DNA of 64,000 bases from Psychrobacter immobilis (GCF_904846065.1 NZ_CAJGZV010000001.1:1178001-1242000); one strand, 5' to 3'; shown: positions 33,234 to 42,802, counted from the stretch's first letter. Numbers and translations are program-made. The notes: generated by a model not told the origin, from the letters alone.

Positions 33234-35606
33234 CTATGCATGATCGGTCGTAACAGCATTTGCCTCAACGCGTTGCAAAACAACGGTCGTCGATTTATAC
33301 GCTGGTATGTGAGAGTCTGGTGCATGCGTGTCTAAATCAAATAAATCATTACATTCAGGATAATAAGTTGCGACAGCGTTAGCGGCGATATCCATCTCAG
33401 TCAATACTAACGGCCCTAGCGTGCGTGGCTGAGCGGTACCGTCTGTGTTATTTGAACCATTTGAGCTGGCATGGCGAGATACCATTACTCGGTCACCTGC
33501 TTGCCAACCCAAACGAGTCATTTCATCTGGGTGCATAAACAACACATCACGGCGAGTGGTTTGGCGATAGCGATCTTCAAATCCGAAAATCATGGTATTA
33601 AATTGGTCATGGCTACGGACACTGGTCAATTGCCAAATTTTTTGTTCATTGTTTGGCGCACTATTAGTATTATCATTGGGTTTTTTGTCATGGTGAAAGG
33701 CTAAAGAGGTCTCTGCCATTTGTGCTGCGACGTAGGTGATAGGGTATTGTGGTACTTCAAATTGCGCTTTGCCACTGTCAGTATTCCACACACGATGCCG
33801 CGCAGAATGGTACAAATGAAAGCCACGCTCGGTTTCGCGAATACGCTGATTAAAGTCTTCAAAACCGTCAATCGCTTGGGCGATATAATCACGAACGATG
33901 TCAAAGTCTTCACTCATTGCTTGCCAAGGAATGGACGAATCAGCACCAAGCAAATGAGTGGCGATATCTGCCACAATTTGTGCTTCAGATTTCAACGTAT
34001 CGCTGACGGGTTTCAGGTTGCCTCGAGTGGGTACAATCTGACACATGGAATCTTCGATAGTGGCAAATTGCTCACCTTTGGCAGTAATAATACGTTCGGT
34101 ACGACCTAAGCAAGGCAGAATAAGATTGTTCGCGCCCGGATACAGCATAGTTTCATTAAGTTTAGTACCGACAAAAATATTGAGCTGAGTGGTGGTTAAA
34201 GCTTGCTGAATTGCACTGGTATCAGGTGCTGCCACGGCATAATTACCGCCCATACTCATAAATACTTTTAGCTTACCGGCAATCAATGCTTTTGCACCAG
34301 AGACCACATCAAAGCCATTTTCTTGCGGCATCGGACGTTCAAACACACGCTCAAGGCTGTCTAGTAGCTTTTGTGCAGGGCGCTCATGGATGCCCATGGT
34401 ACGGTCGCCCTGTACGTTAGAGTGACCACGGACGGGAGACGCGCCTGCGCCATCAATACCAATCATACCCATTAATAATAATAGGTTGGTAATCATCGCT
34501 ACATTGTCATCGCCTTGGACGTGCTGAGTGATGCCCATGCCCCAGGTGCAAATGGTCGCAGGACTCGCCGCTACCAGTTTTGCTATAATAATGATTTCCT
34601 CTTTACTGATACCAGACCCGCGTTCCACATCAGGCCATGATTGTTGGCGCAGCCATGCGTCGAGTGCCTCATATCCTGACGTATGCTCATCGATAAAGCT
34701 TTGATCGATTTTATTGTTTTTAGTCAGCCACTTAGCGATACCGGTCAAGAGTGCTGCATCGCCGCCGATCTGAATTTGAATGACCTCATCGACCATCTCA
34801 TCACTTTGACCAGCTGCCATATGCGTGGGCTTTTGCGGATTTCTAAATTTACGTAAGCCTTGTTCGCGCATAGGGTTGATTGAGAGGATTCGACAGCCTT
34901 GCTCGTGAGCATGAGCAAGCATTTCAAGCATGCGTGGATGATTGGTCGCAGGATTTTGTCCAAACATCAATATCAGTTTGGCTTGCTCAAAGTCTTCCAA
35001 TTTCACGGTCGCTTTGCCAATACCCAACTGTCTACCGAGCATTACCGACGTTGGTTCGTGACACATATTGGAGCAATCTGGTAAATTATTGGTGCCAAAA
35101 CAGCGCACAAACAGCTGATACATAAAGGCGGGCTCGTTGGTCACACGGCCTGAGGTATAAAATAGCGCCTCATCTGGCGAATCAAGCTGTCCTAACTGCT
35201 CAGCGATACATTGATAAGCAGCTTCCCAAGAGATTGGTAAGTAGCGGTCTTGCGCGGCATCATAATATACAGGCTCTGATAAACGACCACTATGCTCAAG
35301 CTCATAGCCCGACCAGCCTTGTAATTCAGTGACGCTATGTCGCGCAAAAAACTGCGCATCGGCTTTTTTTGTCATGGTCTCACTAGCAATGACTTTGATA
35401 CCATTTTCACAGACGTCGATGGCTTTATGTGATTTGTGGTCAGGCCAAGCGCAGCCCGGACAGTCGAATCCGCCTTTAGGTTGGTTGCTTTTTAGCACAC
35501 TTACGCTACCCCGTAAAAAAGTCTGATAATCCATCAGCTTACGAGTAGAGGAAATCAGCGCAGGCCAACCGGCAGCAGGGTGGGAGTAGACAGGAATTTT
35601 GCGCAT
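33234..35606 (-). CDS. FdhF/YdeP-family molybdopterin oxidoreductase
   Basis: The 790-residue protein belongs to the YdeP branch of molybdopterin enzymes: a CPGCAWPD motif near residue 50 in place of a full iron-sulfur cluster motif, then ISWEAAYQCIAEQL, YTSGRVTNEPAFMYQLFVR, QNPATNHPRM, and a C-terminal molydopterin dinucleotide-binding region. No signal peptide is present, so it is cytoplasmic. The ATG at 35606 is preferred over 35618 because GAGG precedes it by 6 bases. It forms a unit with fdhD. YdeP enzymes are linked to acid resistance in E. coli, but the substrate is not established. Confidence 0.9.
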   Translation of the reverse strand: MRKIPVYSHPAAGWPALISSTRKLMDYQTFLRGSVSVLKSNQPKGGFDCPGCAWPDHKSHKAIDVCENGIKVIASETMTKKADAQFFARHSVTELQGWSGYELEHSGRLSEPVYYDAAQDRYLPISWEAAYQCIAEQLGQLDSPDEALFYTSGRVTNEPAFMYQLFVRCFGTNNLPDCSNMCHEPTSVMLGRQLGIGKATVKLEDFEQAKLILMFGQNPATNHPRMLEMLAHAHEQGCRILSINPMREQGLRKFRNPQKPTHMAAGQSDEMVDEVIQIQIGGDAALLTGIAKWLTKNNKIDQSFIDEHTSGYEALDAWLRQQSWPDVERGSGISKEEIIIIAKLVAASPATICTWGMGITQHVQGDDNVAMITNLLLLMGMIGIDGAGASPVRGHSNVQGDRTMGIHERPAQKLLDSLERVFERPMPQENGFDVVSGAKALIAGKLKVFMSMGGNYAVAAPDTSAIQQALTTTQLNIFVGTKLNETMLYPGANNLILPCLGRTERIITAKGEQFATIEDSMCQIVPTRGNLKPVSDTLKSEAQIVADIATHLLGADSSIPWQAMSEDFDIVRDYIAQAIDGFEDFNQRIRETERGFHLYHSARHRVWNTDSGKAQFEVPQYPITYVAAQMAETSLAFHHDKKPNDNTNSAPNNEQKIWQLTSVRSHDQFNTMIFGFEDRYRQTTRRDVLFMHPDEMTRLGWQAGDRVMVSRHASSNGSNNTDGTAQPRTLGPLVLTEMDIAANAVATYYPECNDLFDLDTHAPDSHIPAYKSTTVVLQRVEANAVTTDHA

Positions 35607-35693
35607 GACAGACCTCATAGTAAATGGCGGTAGCGAACTTTGATATACAGCAACTATATAGTGACGAGCGAGAAGTTTGTAGAAGCATTAACT

Positions 35694-35850
35694 TTGACAT
35701 ACTCCCACCACTTTCGCCAAGCTCAAGTGGGGGATTCTAAAAGCAGATGCTCTTAGGCGACTTTCTCACGAAGGTCGCTTGTTTTCTGTTTCAACGGGCG
35801 ACCCTTACTGCATCCTCCCTCCGCAGACAAAACGGCATGTCCTGCCGCTA
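35694..35850 (-). ncRNA. probable TnpB-associated guide RNA (omega/reRNA) region
   Basis: In IS605-group elements the 3' end of tnpB and the right-end hairpin encode the scaffold of a guide RNA whose guide comes from the sequence just beyond the right end. Here the tnpB 3' end and the 35703-35733 hairpin have that arrangement, so the scaffold should run leftward from about 35850 to 35700 with the guide below about 35694. Boundaries are inferred, not seen. Confidence 0.45.
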
Positions 35851-37060
35851 ATATATTACGAGCCGCATTAAAATCAGCGTTCGCAACATACCTACATTTG
35901 ACGCACTCAAATTTAGACTGAGTTTGTCTATTCTCTTTAGCAATATGCTGACATTGAGAACAGGTTTGACTGGTGTAGTGTGGGTTTACCTTGATCAGTA
36001 ACCCACCGCGCCATTGCTGTTTGTACTCAAGCATATTAACCATCATGCCCCAGCCTTGATCTAGGATTGATTTGTTTAATCCCGACTTGGCTTTAACATG
36101 ACGACCTTTGTTCTCCACCGACCCGCTGGCTGATTTCGACATATTAGCGACCTTTAAATCCTCACAAGCAATCATGGCGTGGTTTTTGCTGATGCGGGTG
36201 GTGACTTTATGCAAGTAGTCATGGCGAATATTAGCAATGTGGCTGTGTAGCTTTTGAATCTTGCGGTTTTGCTTTTTCCAGTTTTCACTGAATTTTACTT
36301 TCTTTGCTAACCCTCGTTGCAATTTGGCAAGTTTGAGTTGATTGGTTTTAAAACTGTTTTTCGGTTTGATGTACTGACCGTTTGAAGTGGTGAGTAGTTT
36401 GCTGATACCCATGTCCAAGCCAATGGCGCTTGTGGCAGGGTGACGAGGGTTCTCATCCAGTTCTCGCTCCGTACCAAAAGACACGTACCAGTGCCCTGAT
36501 TTCTTGCTGATGGTGACATTTTTAATTGTACCAATGATGTCTTGCGACTTCCTAAACTTCACCAGGCCAATGCCATTAGGCAGTTTTACTCGATTACCTT
36601 CAACACGGCAATATTTATCAAACTGAACCAAGCGAATTGAGTCGCAGCCATCGGATTTGCGCTTAAATCTTGGCATCAACGAGCGTAGCTGGATTTCTGT
36701 GCCGTCAGCCAGTTTAAAGAACTTGGGTTTGCGAGGTTTCTTTTTATTGTCTTTTAATCTGGCATGTACTTTAGGATCAAAGAACCGCGACCAAGCCGAT
36801 GCCAGATCGCGTACTTTTTGTTGTAAAGACACAGCGTTTGAGCTGCTTTTTAGGAAGTTAAAATCAGGATTACTTTTTAAATCTATAATTTTATTAACCA
36901 GATTGGTGGCATTAATAAACTCATCTTTAGCAAACATCTCAAATGAGATTGCCAGCATTTGATTCCAAACAAAACGTGCAGAGCCGACAAGATTATTTAA
37001 AATAACCTCTTGCTCCGTATTAGGCTCAAGCCTAAATTTATACGCTTTGTTGATTTTCAT
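35753..37060 (-). CDS. tnpB: RNA-guided nuclease TnpB of an IS200/IS605-type element
   Basis: The 435-residue protein is an apparently intact TnpB. It has an N-terminal helix-turn-helix/WED region (KINKAYKFRLEPNTEQEVIL), the split RuvC catalytic residues D (GLDMG, near 214), E (ACEDLKV, near 298) and D (ADFNAAR, near 394), and a CSQC ... CVKC zinc finger (about 367-387). TnpB nucleases cut DNA guided by an RNA made from the element's 3' end and favour element retention. All three acidic residues and four cysteines are present, so it may be active. There is no tnpA beside it. Confidence 0.93.
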   Translation of the reverse strand: MKINKAYKFRLEPNTEQEVILNNLVGSARFVWNQMLAISFEMFAKDEFINATNLVNKIIDLKSNPDFNFLKSSSNAVSLQQKVRDLASAWSRFFDPKVHARLKDNKKKPRKPKFFKLADGTEIQLRSLMPRFKRKSDGCDSIRLVQFDKYCRVEGNRVKLPNGIGLVKFRKSQDIIGTIKNVTISKKSGHWYVSFGTERELDENPRHPATSAIGLDMGISKLLTTSNGQYIKPKNSFKTNQLKLAKLQRGLAKKVKFSENWKKQNRKIQKLHSHIANIRHDYLHKVTTRISKNHAMIACEDLKVANMSKSASGSVENKGRHVKAKSGLNKSILDQGWGMMVNMLEYKQQWRGGLLIKVNPHYTSQTCSQCQHIAKENRQTQSKFECVKCRYVANADFNAARNILAAGHAVLSAEGGCSKGRPLKQKTSDLREKVA

Positions 37061-37211
37061 AAATGCTCGTGGTGAGTTATAAGTATTACAATAATTAATT
37101 ATTATACTGGATTCAGGCGCATATTATGTAATTTAAACATTGAAAATGATGCGAAATTCACCGCCACCCTAATGTCGGATGGCGTCCTCTTTCGCGGGTT
37201 TGATAGATAAC

Positions 37212-37250
37212 AAAAAAACCTTTAAGAAAAATGCATTTTCTTAAAGGTTT
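37212..37250 (-). terminator. terminator of the tsdA operon
   Basis: AACCTTTAAGAAAA and its complement form a 14-bp stem with a short loop. On the minus strand it is followed by a seven-T run, ending the cytochrome operon 98 bases after the tsdA stop. Confidence 0.88.
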
Positions 37251-37347
37251 ATCGTGTCAATGCTCACTCACAAGCGAGCATAGAATGATGTCTGCTAAGT
37301 GAAGTCCTCTTAAGTAAAGTCTTTATAAATACCGTCTTCTTAAGATA

Positions 37348-38316
37348 TTAGTAACGCGCGTCTTTAGGTTTTTTACCATTTGGCCAATCATTGACCTTAC
37401 CAGCAAAGTCAGGGCGCGGCTGATGAGTAAAGAAGTGCGCCACATCGACGGCATCTTGATCGCTCAGCACATTTCCGTGACCCCATAAGCCTTTGGTCTG
37501 AATACCCATGGGCATGTTGTATTTTACAAAGGCTGCCGCCTTGTAAGTACGTGCCATACCAGCACCGATATTAAAGGATTCATCGCCCCACAGTGGCGGG
37601 AACACGATATCGCCGCGACTGTCTTTGATGCCTTCGCCATTATCACCATGACAAGTTGCACATTGAGCTTTATAAATTTGTTCGCCGCGGACAGGGTCTG
37701 GGGTTAATGATTCATCCACTTTACCCGTATTTTGGATATCGACTTTTTGCTCTTTTGGGGTGTTTTGCGATAGCCACTTCATATAAGCCAACATTGCCAG
37801 CATTTCAGGGGATTCAGGTTTCAACGGTTTGCCATTCATTGAGCGCTGGAAGCAGCCATTAATACGTTTGGTTAAATCAACTTCCTTACCAGATCGTGGC
37901 ATCACGCGCGGATAGAAGTTATAACTATTGATGTACGGATCACCCAGTGGAATTTTACCTTGTGAAATATGGCAGCTGTTACAGTTCATTTGCGCGCCCA
38001 CATGCTCTGGCAGTAAGCGCTTAGTTTCGTTTAATAAGCGTTTACCATAAAATATCTCATCAGCATTTGGTTCATCCAAGATAGCCGTATCTTGCGGCAG
38101 CACATAAGTGCCGATATCTTCGTTGGCATCATCAGTGGTGACTAAGCCGTACTCAGGTGCATTCTGCTCGATAGGCTCGGGCTGCGAGCAACCACTACTG
38201 ATAGCGGCGATACTAAGCGCTGAAGCAGTAAGGATAGCGGTGGTTAAGTTGCCTATGGTCATTTTTTGAGAGATAACGCGAGCAATAGTAGGCAAGTTGA
38301 GTGGAGATTTTTTCAT
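37348..38316 (-). CDS. tsdA: di-heme thiosulfate dehydrogenase TsdA-like lipoprotein
   Basis: TsdA interconverts thiosulfate and tetrathionate in the periplasm. The two haem-binding motifs are CNSCH (near residue 110) and CATCH (near 218). The family block KRINGCFQRSMNGKPL ... PEMLAMLAYMKWLS is clear. A lipoprotein-type signal (LSIAAISSGC) suggests membrane anchoring, unlike the soluble forms. The 322-residue length is typical. AGGAG precedes the ATG, which overlaps the stop of the upstream tri-heme cytochrome as TAATG, so the two are translationally coupled. The divergent TtrSR-like system probably regulates it. Confidence 0.88.
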   Translation of the reverse strand: MKKSPLNLPTIARVISQKMTIGNLTTAILTASALSIAAISSGCSQPEPIEQNAPEYGLVTTDDANEDIGTYVLPQDTAILDEPNADEIFYGKRLLNETKRLLPEHVGAQMNCNSCHISQGKIPLGDPYINSYNFYPRVMPRSGKEVDLTKRINGCFQRSMNGKPLKPESPEMLAMLAYMKWLSQNTPKEQKVDIQNTGKVDESLTPDPVRGEQIYKAQCATCHGDNGEGIKDSRGDIVFPPLWGDESFNIGAGMARTYKAAAFVKYNMPMGIQTKGLWGHGNVLSDQDAVDVAHFFTHQPRPDFAGKVNDWPNGKKPKDARY

Positions 38317-39692
38317 TATTTTGCTCCTTTTGTTTGCGCGTCAATACTTAAGTCTGGAGCAATATCCGTACTGGTTTTTGGTTTTTTGGCGAGGAAAGCC
38401 CGCATTTTTACCACGTCATTGACATCGATTTCAGGCGCTTGGTTGGTCCAGCTATTGCGGACATAATTGACCACTTCTGCCACATCTGCATCGCTAAGAT
38501 TGCTGAATTCAGGCATAGTAAATGCCATACGGTCATGTGGAGTTTCAGGCATACGACCACCGCTCAAGGTAATCTGTAAGACCGAATCGGCATTGTTAGA
38601 ATAAACCGCACTATTGCCATCAAGCGCTGGGAAAATACGCGCGACTCCTTTACCATCGACACGGTGACAAATTTGGCAATATTCGGCGTACAAAATCGAA
38701 CCGCGCGAATCATAGTCACCATCTAGTAATTTTTGCGTAGTGATGTCTTTTTTCGCAGGCAGTGTGGCTTCTTTGTTTGGTGCTGGCGTTAATGTTTTTA
38801 GATAAGATGACATGGCGTTGATGTCGTAGTCGGTCATATACTGGGTGCTATGCTCAACCACTTCGGCCATGGCACCAAAGGCAGCAGTGGTATCAGTACG
38901 ACCAGTTTTGAAGAAGTCATTTAATTCTGCAACCGTCCAAGTGCCAAGTCCGCGATGCTCACCGCGGATACTTTTGGCGCGCCAACCATCGATGATGGCA
39001 CCGCTCAAATACTTGTTAGAATCTGCATTACTTAGAGCGATTTCTTGAAAGCCAATACCGCGCCCAGTATGACAAGAGCCGCAGTGCCCAGGACCTTCGA
39101 CTAAGTATTGACCACGAGTCAATAGTGCGTCGTCTGTCTCAGGGACAAAGTCACGCTTGCGATCAAATAAGACCTGCCAGTATGCCAAGGGCCAGCGCCA
39201 GTTTGCTATCGGAGGTAGCTCGCTTTTTAGATTGGCTTGCTTGACGGCTGTGACATCGGACATAAAGAAGGCGTACATCGCGGCTAAGTCTTCTTCTGGC
39301 ATGAGCTGGTAAGAGGGATACGGCATAGCAGGATATAAGGCTTTATTATCACTGCGTACCCCATGCTTAACGGCATTTTTAAAGTCGGCGAAACTGTAGT
39401 TGCCGATGCCAGTTTCTTGATCGGGTGTGATATTGGTCGAGTAAATTGCCCCAAGTGGCGTTAGCATAGGCAGACCGCCTGCATAAGTCTCGCCATCGAG
39501 CGTGGTATGACACGCAATACAGTCAGCAGTGCGAGCGATATATTCGCCCTGCTTGATGAGAGCAGGATCAGTGATATTGACCTCGATATCGTTACTGCTG
39601 GTGCGCATATTTGGCAGTAATTTCCCAATAATAAAGGCAACCACCAGCCCGATGATGGCTGCTATTATTATAATCAGTGGCCATTTTTTCAT
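38316..39692 (-). CDS. membrane-anchored tri-heme cytochrome c, partner of TsdA
   Basis: 458 residues from the ATG at 39692, chosen because GGAGG precedes it; an ATG at 39707 lies before that site. An N-terminal membrane anchor (about 5-24) is followed by three cytochrome c domains with CIACH (near 56), CGSCH (near 203) and CQICH (near 337). The layout matches the cytochrome subunits of alcohol/gluconate dehydrogenases, which pass electrons to the quinone pool or terminal oxidases. In this operon it is the likely electron partner of TsdA, in place of the smaller di-heme TsdB known elsewhere. Confidence 0.88.
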   Translation of the reverse strand: MKKWPLIIIIAAIIGLVVAFIIGKLLPNMRTSSNDIEVNITDPALIKQGEYIARTADCIACHTTLDGETYAGGLPMLTPLGAIYSTNITPDQETGIGNYSFADFKNAVKHGVRSDNKALYPAMPYPSYQLMPEEDLAAMYAFFMSDVTAVKQANLKSELPPIANWRWPLAYWQVLFDRKRDFVPETDDALLTRGQYLVEGPGHCGSCHTGRGIGFQEIALSNADSNKYLSGAIIDGWRAKSIRGEHRGLGTWTVAELNDFFKTGRTDTTAAFGAMAEVVEHSTQYMTDYDINAMSSYLKTLTPAPNKEATLPAKKDITTQKLLDGDYDSRGSILYAEYCQICHRVDGKGVARIFPALDGNSAVYSNNADSVLQITLSGGRMPETPHDRMAFTMPEFSNLSDADVAEVVNYVRNSWTNQAPEIDVNDVVKMRAFLAKKPKTSTDIAPDLSIDAQTKGAK

Positions 39693-39872
39693 AAGCCCGC
39701 CCTCCATAAGATATTTTTACCAAGCTTATAATTCATCACCCATATTTCATGAGGTGTATTAATCATTCTTATTGAAATCAAAATTGAAATCGAATATTTG
39801 TGACTTAAGCTCAGCGAATTAAAAGTTACACGACTGTCATCTAGTATAGGGTAGCGGGTAATATTGTGATAT

Positions 39873-39886
39873 TGTGGAAAACCACA
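39873..39886. promoter_or_regulatory. palindrome in the cytochrome/ttrS divergent promoter region
   Basis: TGTGG-AAAA-CCACA is a perfect inverted repeat within the 254-base gap between the divergently transcribed cytochrome operon and ttrS. Flanking ATAT/TTAT extends it imperfectly. It is a reasonable operator for the LuxR-type regulator encoded alongside, but this is inferred. Confidence 0.45.
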
Positions 39887-39946
39887 TTATGATTAAGGTT
39901 TTTAATTATAATGTACGTTTGGTAGGTCAAATATAAGGCTAGGTGT

Positions 39947-42052
39947 ATGCATAAAAAGTCTAAAATTTGGACTATCTTAAAGGCTTGTTTTATTACCGTG
40001 GTAGCATGGGCTGCTTGGTTGCCGCTATCTAATGCCACCGCCCAGACTTACTATTTGGGTGTGCTGGCACCGCAAGGCGAGACAGCCGCACAAAATCGCT
40101 GGCAGCCGTGGCTTGACGAGCTTAATGATCAGTTATCAGATGACACCGTGATATTGGTACCTTTGGCGCTGGAAAATTGGCAACAGCAAATAGAAGCACA
40201 GCAGTTTGCGCTAGTGCTTGGCCCGCAAGTGCAGTTTATAAAAATGAATACTATCAGATGGCGCTGGCTGGCTACCTTACAAACAGAGACGGCTCAATTA
40301 AATAGCAATGCGCAAAACGCTCGTGATAAAAGTTCTCGTGATAAAATTTTTAGCAATCAAGGATTTGATGCTGAGGGTATTAATGGGCAACAATCGCAAA
40401 ATCAGCTATCGACGACAGTCACCCTCGCCAATGAATTTAATAAGCTAAATGAATATACGCCATTAAAACAGCCGAGTGCGATGGAAGAGGTCGCCAGTGC
40501 TTTATGGGTCGCTGCCGACAGTGATATTTATCGTTTGCAGGATTTGGAGCAACGTCATATTGCTGCCGTCGACACTGACGCATTTGGCGGTTATTTATTG
40601 GGCGCACATTTATTACAGAAAAATGGCATTACGCCAAATCACTATCAAACACAGTTTGTCGGTTATCCGATAGAGCGCACTTTGCATGCCTTGGCTAGTG
40701 GCAAAGTAGACGCTGCCATTACGCCGCTTTGTTTGATGGAGGATATGGCAAGGCGCGGTCAAATCAATGACAAGCAATACCGTCTCATTCATCCAGTCGC
40801 CACTGTATCCAGCTGCCACTCTTCAACGAAAATATATCCAAATTGGACACTGGCAGCGACCGAGCAAGCGCCAGATGCTTTGGTGCGCCAGATCAATCAA
40901 CATCTATTTGGCAAGCGTCAATTAGAGCAGCGCTGGTTACCAGCAGAATCAAGTAGCGATGCTGAGCGCATCCTTTATGAGATGAATCGCCATCCCGCCC
41001 AAAAGCAGCTGAGCGCGCATATGATCGACTGGATAAAGGCGCATCGATTATGGATGGCTGTGATTATTTTGGTTGTCCTGATATCGACAGTAAATTATGC
41101 TTGGATGAGCTGGCTGGCATGGCGGCGGCAAAAAAAGATAGTGCGGCAAAATAGACTAATCCGTGATTATGATCAGCAGTTACACCAATCAGAGCGCTTT
41201 GCGGTCATCGGTGAGATGAGCGGTGCTATCGCTCATGAAATCAATCAGCCGCTGGCAACCATTCAAAATTATGCGCAAGGATTATTGATACGCAGTCAAC
41301 ATGCAAGGTTGTCTAAAAATGCTATCGACATAACGCCACTTGACAATGCGGCAACAGAGAATGCTCTACAGCAGATTGTCAATGAAACAGAACGCGTCGC
41401 TGCTGTGGTGACTAATATCCGCCGCTGGGCTGGACGGTCGCAAGCGAATGAAACTCGTGTCGATATCGCAGCTATCTATCAACAGTGCATCTTATTATTG
41501 GGTGAGCAAGCAGTAGGTGTCAATTTTTGGCTGGCAAGTGATTATCAGCATTTAACCTTGCCAAATTTATTATTAGATCAGTTACTGATAAATAGCATGA
41601 CCAATGCTGCACAGCAAGGGGCGACCAATATCATGCTACGCTGTCAGGCAGAGAGGTATAATAATAAGCAATGGTTGGTATTGCATCTAAGCGATGACGC
41701 TGGCGGCTTTGATCAAACTCAGCTGAATAGGCAGCACCTACCAGAGAGCCTACCCAGTCAATATGCTACCCAGTCTACGAAAACAGACGGTCTAGGATTA
41801 GGACTGATGATATGTCAGCGCTTATGCAAGTCGCTGGGCGGTATGATGCAGCTAAACAATATTGATGTCGAGCATGAAATTGAGCAAGTTTACCAAGTAA
41901 TGAGCAGCGAGCAGCACCGCTTTAAACGTAGCTTAAACGGTAAAATCCAACTGCTACAAACCAATGCTAACTATCAGCTGTCAAACACGGTGGGCGCACA
42001 AATATCTTTTTATCTGTCATTATCTTTAGCGAATAATGACGAAAAACTCTAA
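39947..42052 (+). CDS. ttrS: TtrS-like sensor histidine kinase
   Basis: TtrS senses tetrathionate in the periplasm and phosphorylates TtrR. The 701-residue protein has a signal/anchor helix (8-30), a periplasmic phosphate/phosphonate-binding-protein-like sensor (about 33-345), a membrane helix (about 364-384), a HisKA domain with phospho-accepting His in IAHEINQPLATIQNYAQG (near 428), and a HATPase domain ending in GLGLGLMICQRL. This N-terminal sensor architecture is that of TtrS. Its placement beside tsdA rather than ttrBCA makes thiosulfate/tetrathionate the likely signal. A long polar insert lies around residues 118-160. Confidence 0.85.
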   Translation: MHKKSKIWTILKACFITVVAWAAWLPLSNATAQTYYLGVLAPQGETAAQNRWQPWLDELNDQLSDDTVILVPLALENWQQQIEAQQFALVLGPQVQFIKMNTIRWRWLATLQTETAQLNSNAQNARDKSSRDKIFSNQGFDAEGINGQQSQNQLSTTVTLANEFNKLNEYTPLKQPSAMEEVASALWVAADSDIYRLQDLEQRHIAAVDTDAFGGYLLGAHLLQKNGITPNHYQTQFVGYPIERTLHALASGKVDAAITPLCLMEDMARRGQINDKQYRLIHPVATVSSCHSSTKIYPNWTLAATEQAPDALVRQINQHLFGKRQLEQRWLPAESSSDAERILYEMNRHPAQKQLSAHMIDWIKAHRLWMAVIILVVLISTVNYAWMSWLAWRRQKKIVRQNRLIRDYDQQLHQSERFAVIGEMSGAIAHEINQPLATIQNYAQGLLIRSQHARLSKNAIDITPLDNAATENALQQIVNETERVAAVVTNIRRWAGRSQANETRVDIAAIYQQCILLLGEQAVGVNFWLASDYQHLTLPNLLLDQLLINSMTNAAQQGATNIMLRCQAERYNNKQWLVLHLSDDAGGFDQTQLNRQHLPESLPSQYATQSTKTDGLGLGLMICQRLCKSLGGMMQLNNIDVEHEIEQVYQVMSSEQHRFKRSLNGKIQLLQTNANYQLSNTVGAQISFYLSLSLANNDEKL

Positions 42053-42088
42053 TGAATATCAATAATGTATTTAGCCATAAGGTCACAT

Positions 42089-42766
42089 ATGACGTCTAAT
42101 CAACTCTCAAATGAGCCTACGTGCTGGCAAGATGAAAGCAGTCATCTGTCTGACGATTTATCAGGCATTACGCCAGAATCGCTTATCATTCATATCATTG
42201 ACGACGAAGAAAGTGTGCGCATGTCCTGTGATTTTTTGATTAGCAGCTTAGGGCTATCGACCCAAGTGTGGGCAAGTGCTCTGATATTTTTACAGCAAGT
42301 CAATATCTATCGTCCAGCAGTGATTGTGAGTGATTTGATGATGCCAGAGATGAGTGGTCAAGCGCTACAAGTGCACCTTAGTCAACAGGACAGCCCTATG
42401 GCATTGATAGCGCTAACGGGAAATGGCGAGATTGCTGATGCTGTCAATATGCTGAAGCAAGGTGCGGCTGACTATCTGGAAAAACCGATTAATAGCCGCC
42501 GGCTACAAGAAGCGCTTGCGCGTGCGCAAGACCTCACTCTAAAACGCGCCACGCTTTATGATATTAAAAATCTTTATGCGCAGCTGACCGATAAAGAAAA
42601 GCAGGTCGCCAATGAGTTACTGCAAGGCAATCTGAATAAAAATATCGCCAACCATTTAGATATATCGGTCCGCACGGTAGAGGTGCATCGCTCACAAGTG
42701 ATGAAAAAAATGCAGTCACAACATGTCAGTGAGTTGATTCAAAAGTTAGTATTGCTTGATGCTTAA
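42089..42766 (+). CDS. ttrR: TtrR-like response regulator (FixJ/LuxR family)
   Basis: The 225-residue product has a receiver domain (HIIDDEESVRMSCDFL; phospho-accepting Asp in VIVSDLMMPEMSG near residue 82; conserved Lys in YLEKPI) and a C-terminal LuxR helix-turn-helix (about 165-215, TDKEKQVANELLQG ... VRTVEVHRSQVMKKM). The ATG at 42089 follows ATAAGGTC and is preferred over one at 42065. It is 36 bases after ttrS and should be co-transcribed. The probable target is the divergent tri-heme cytochrome/tsdA promoter. Confidence 0.87.
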   Translation: MTSNQLSNEPTCWQDESSHLSDDLSGITPESLIIHIIDDEESVRMSCDFLISSLGLSTQVWASALIFLQQVNIYRPAVIVSDLMMPEMSGQALQVHLSQQDSPMALIALTGNGEIADAVNMLKQGAADYLEKPINSRRLQEALARAQDLTLKRATLYDIKNLYAQLTDKEKQVANELLQGNLNKNIANHLDISVRTVEVHRSQVMKKMQSQHVSELIQKLVLLDA

Positions 42767-42802
42767 AAATTAAGACAGTCGTATCAATTAAAGCAGTCAT
42801 AA

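Larger units (their letters stand above)
35690..37115 (-). mobile_element. solo tnpB insertion element (IS200/IS605 superfamily, IS1341-like)
   Basis: A complete tnpB is flanked on its 3' side by a hairpin (35703-35733; arms CCCACCACTT and AAGTGGGGGA on the plus strand), typical of IS605-group right ends, and on its 5' side by an AT-rich palindromic sequence (about 37090-37110). No tnpA transposase is present, so the element would need one in trans. The exact ends are approximate. It is inserted between the ydeP promoter region and the tsdA operon terminator. Confidence 0.75.
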
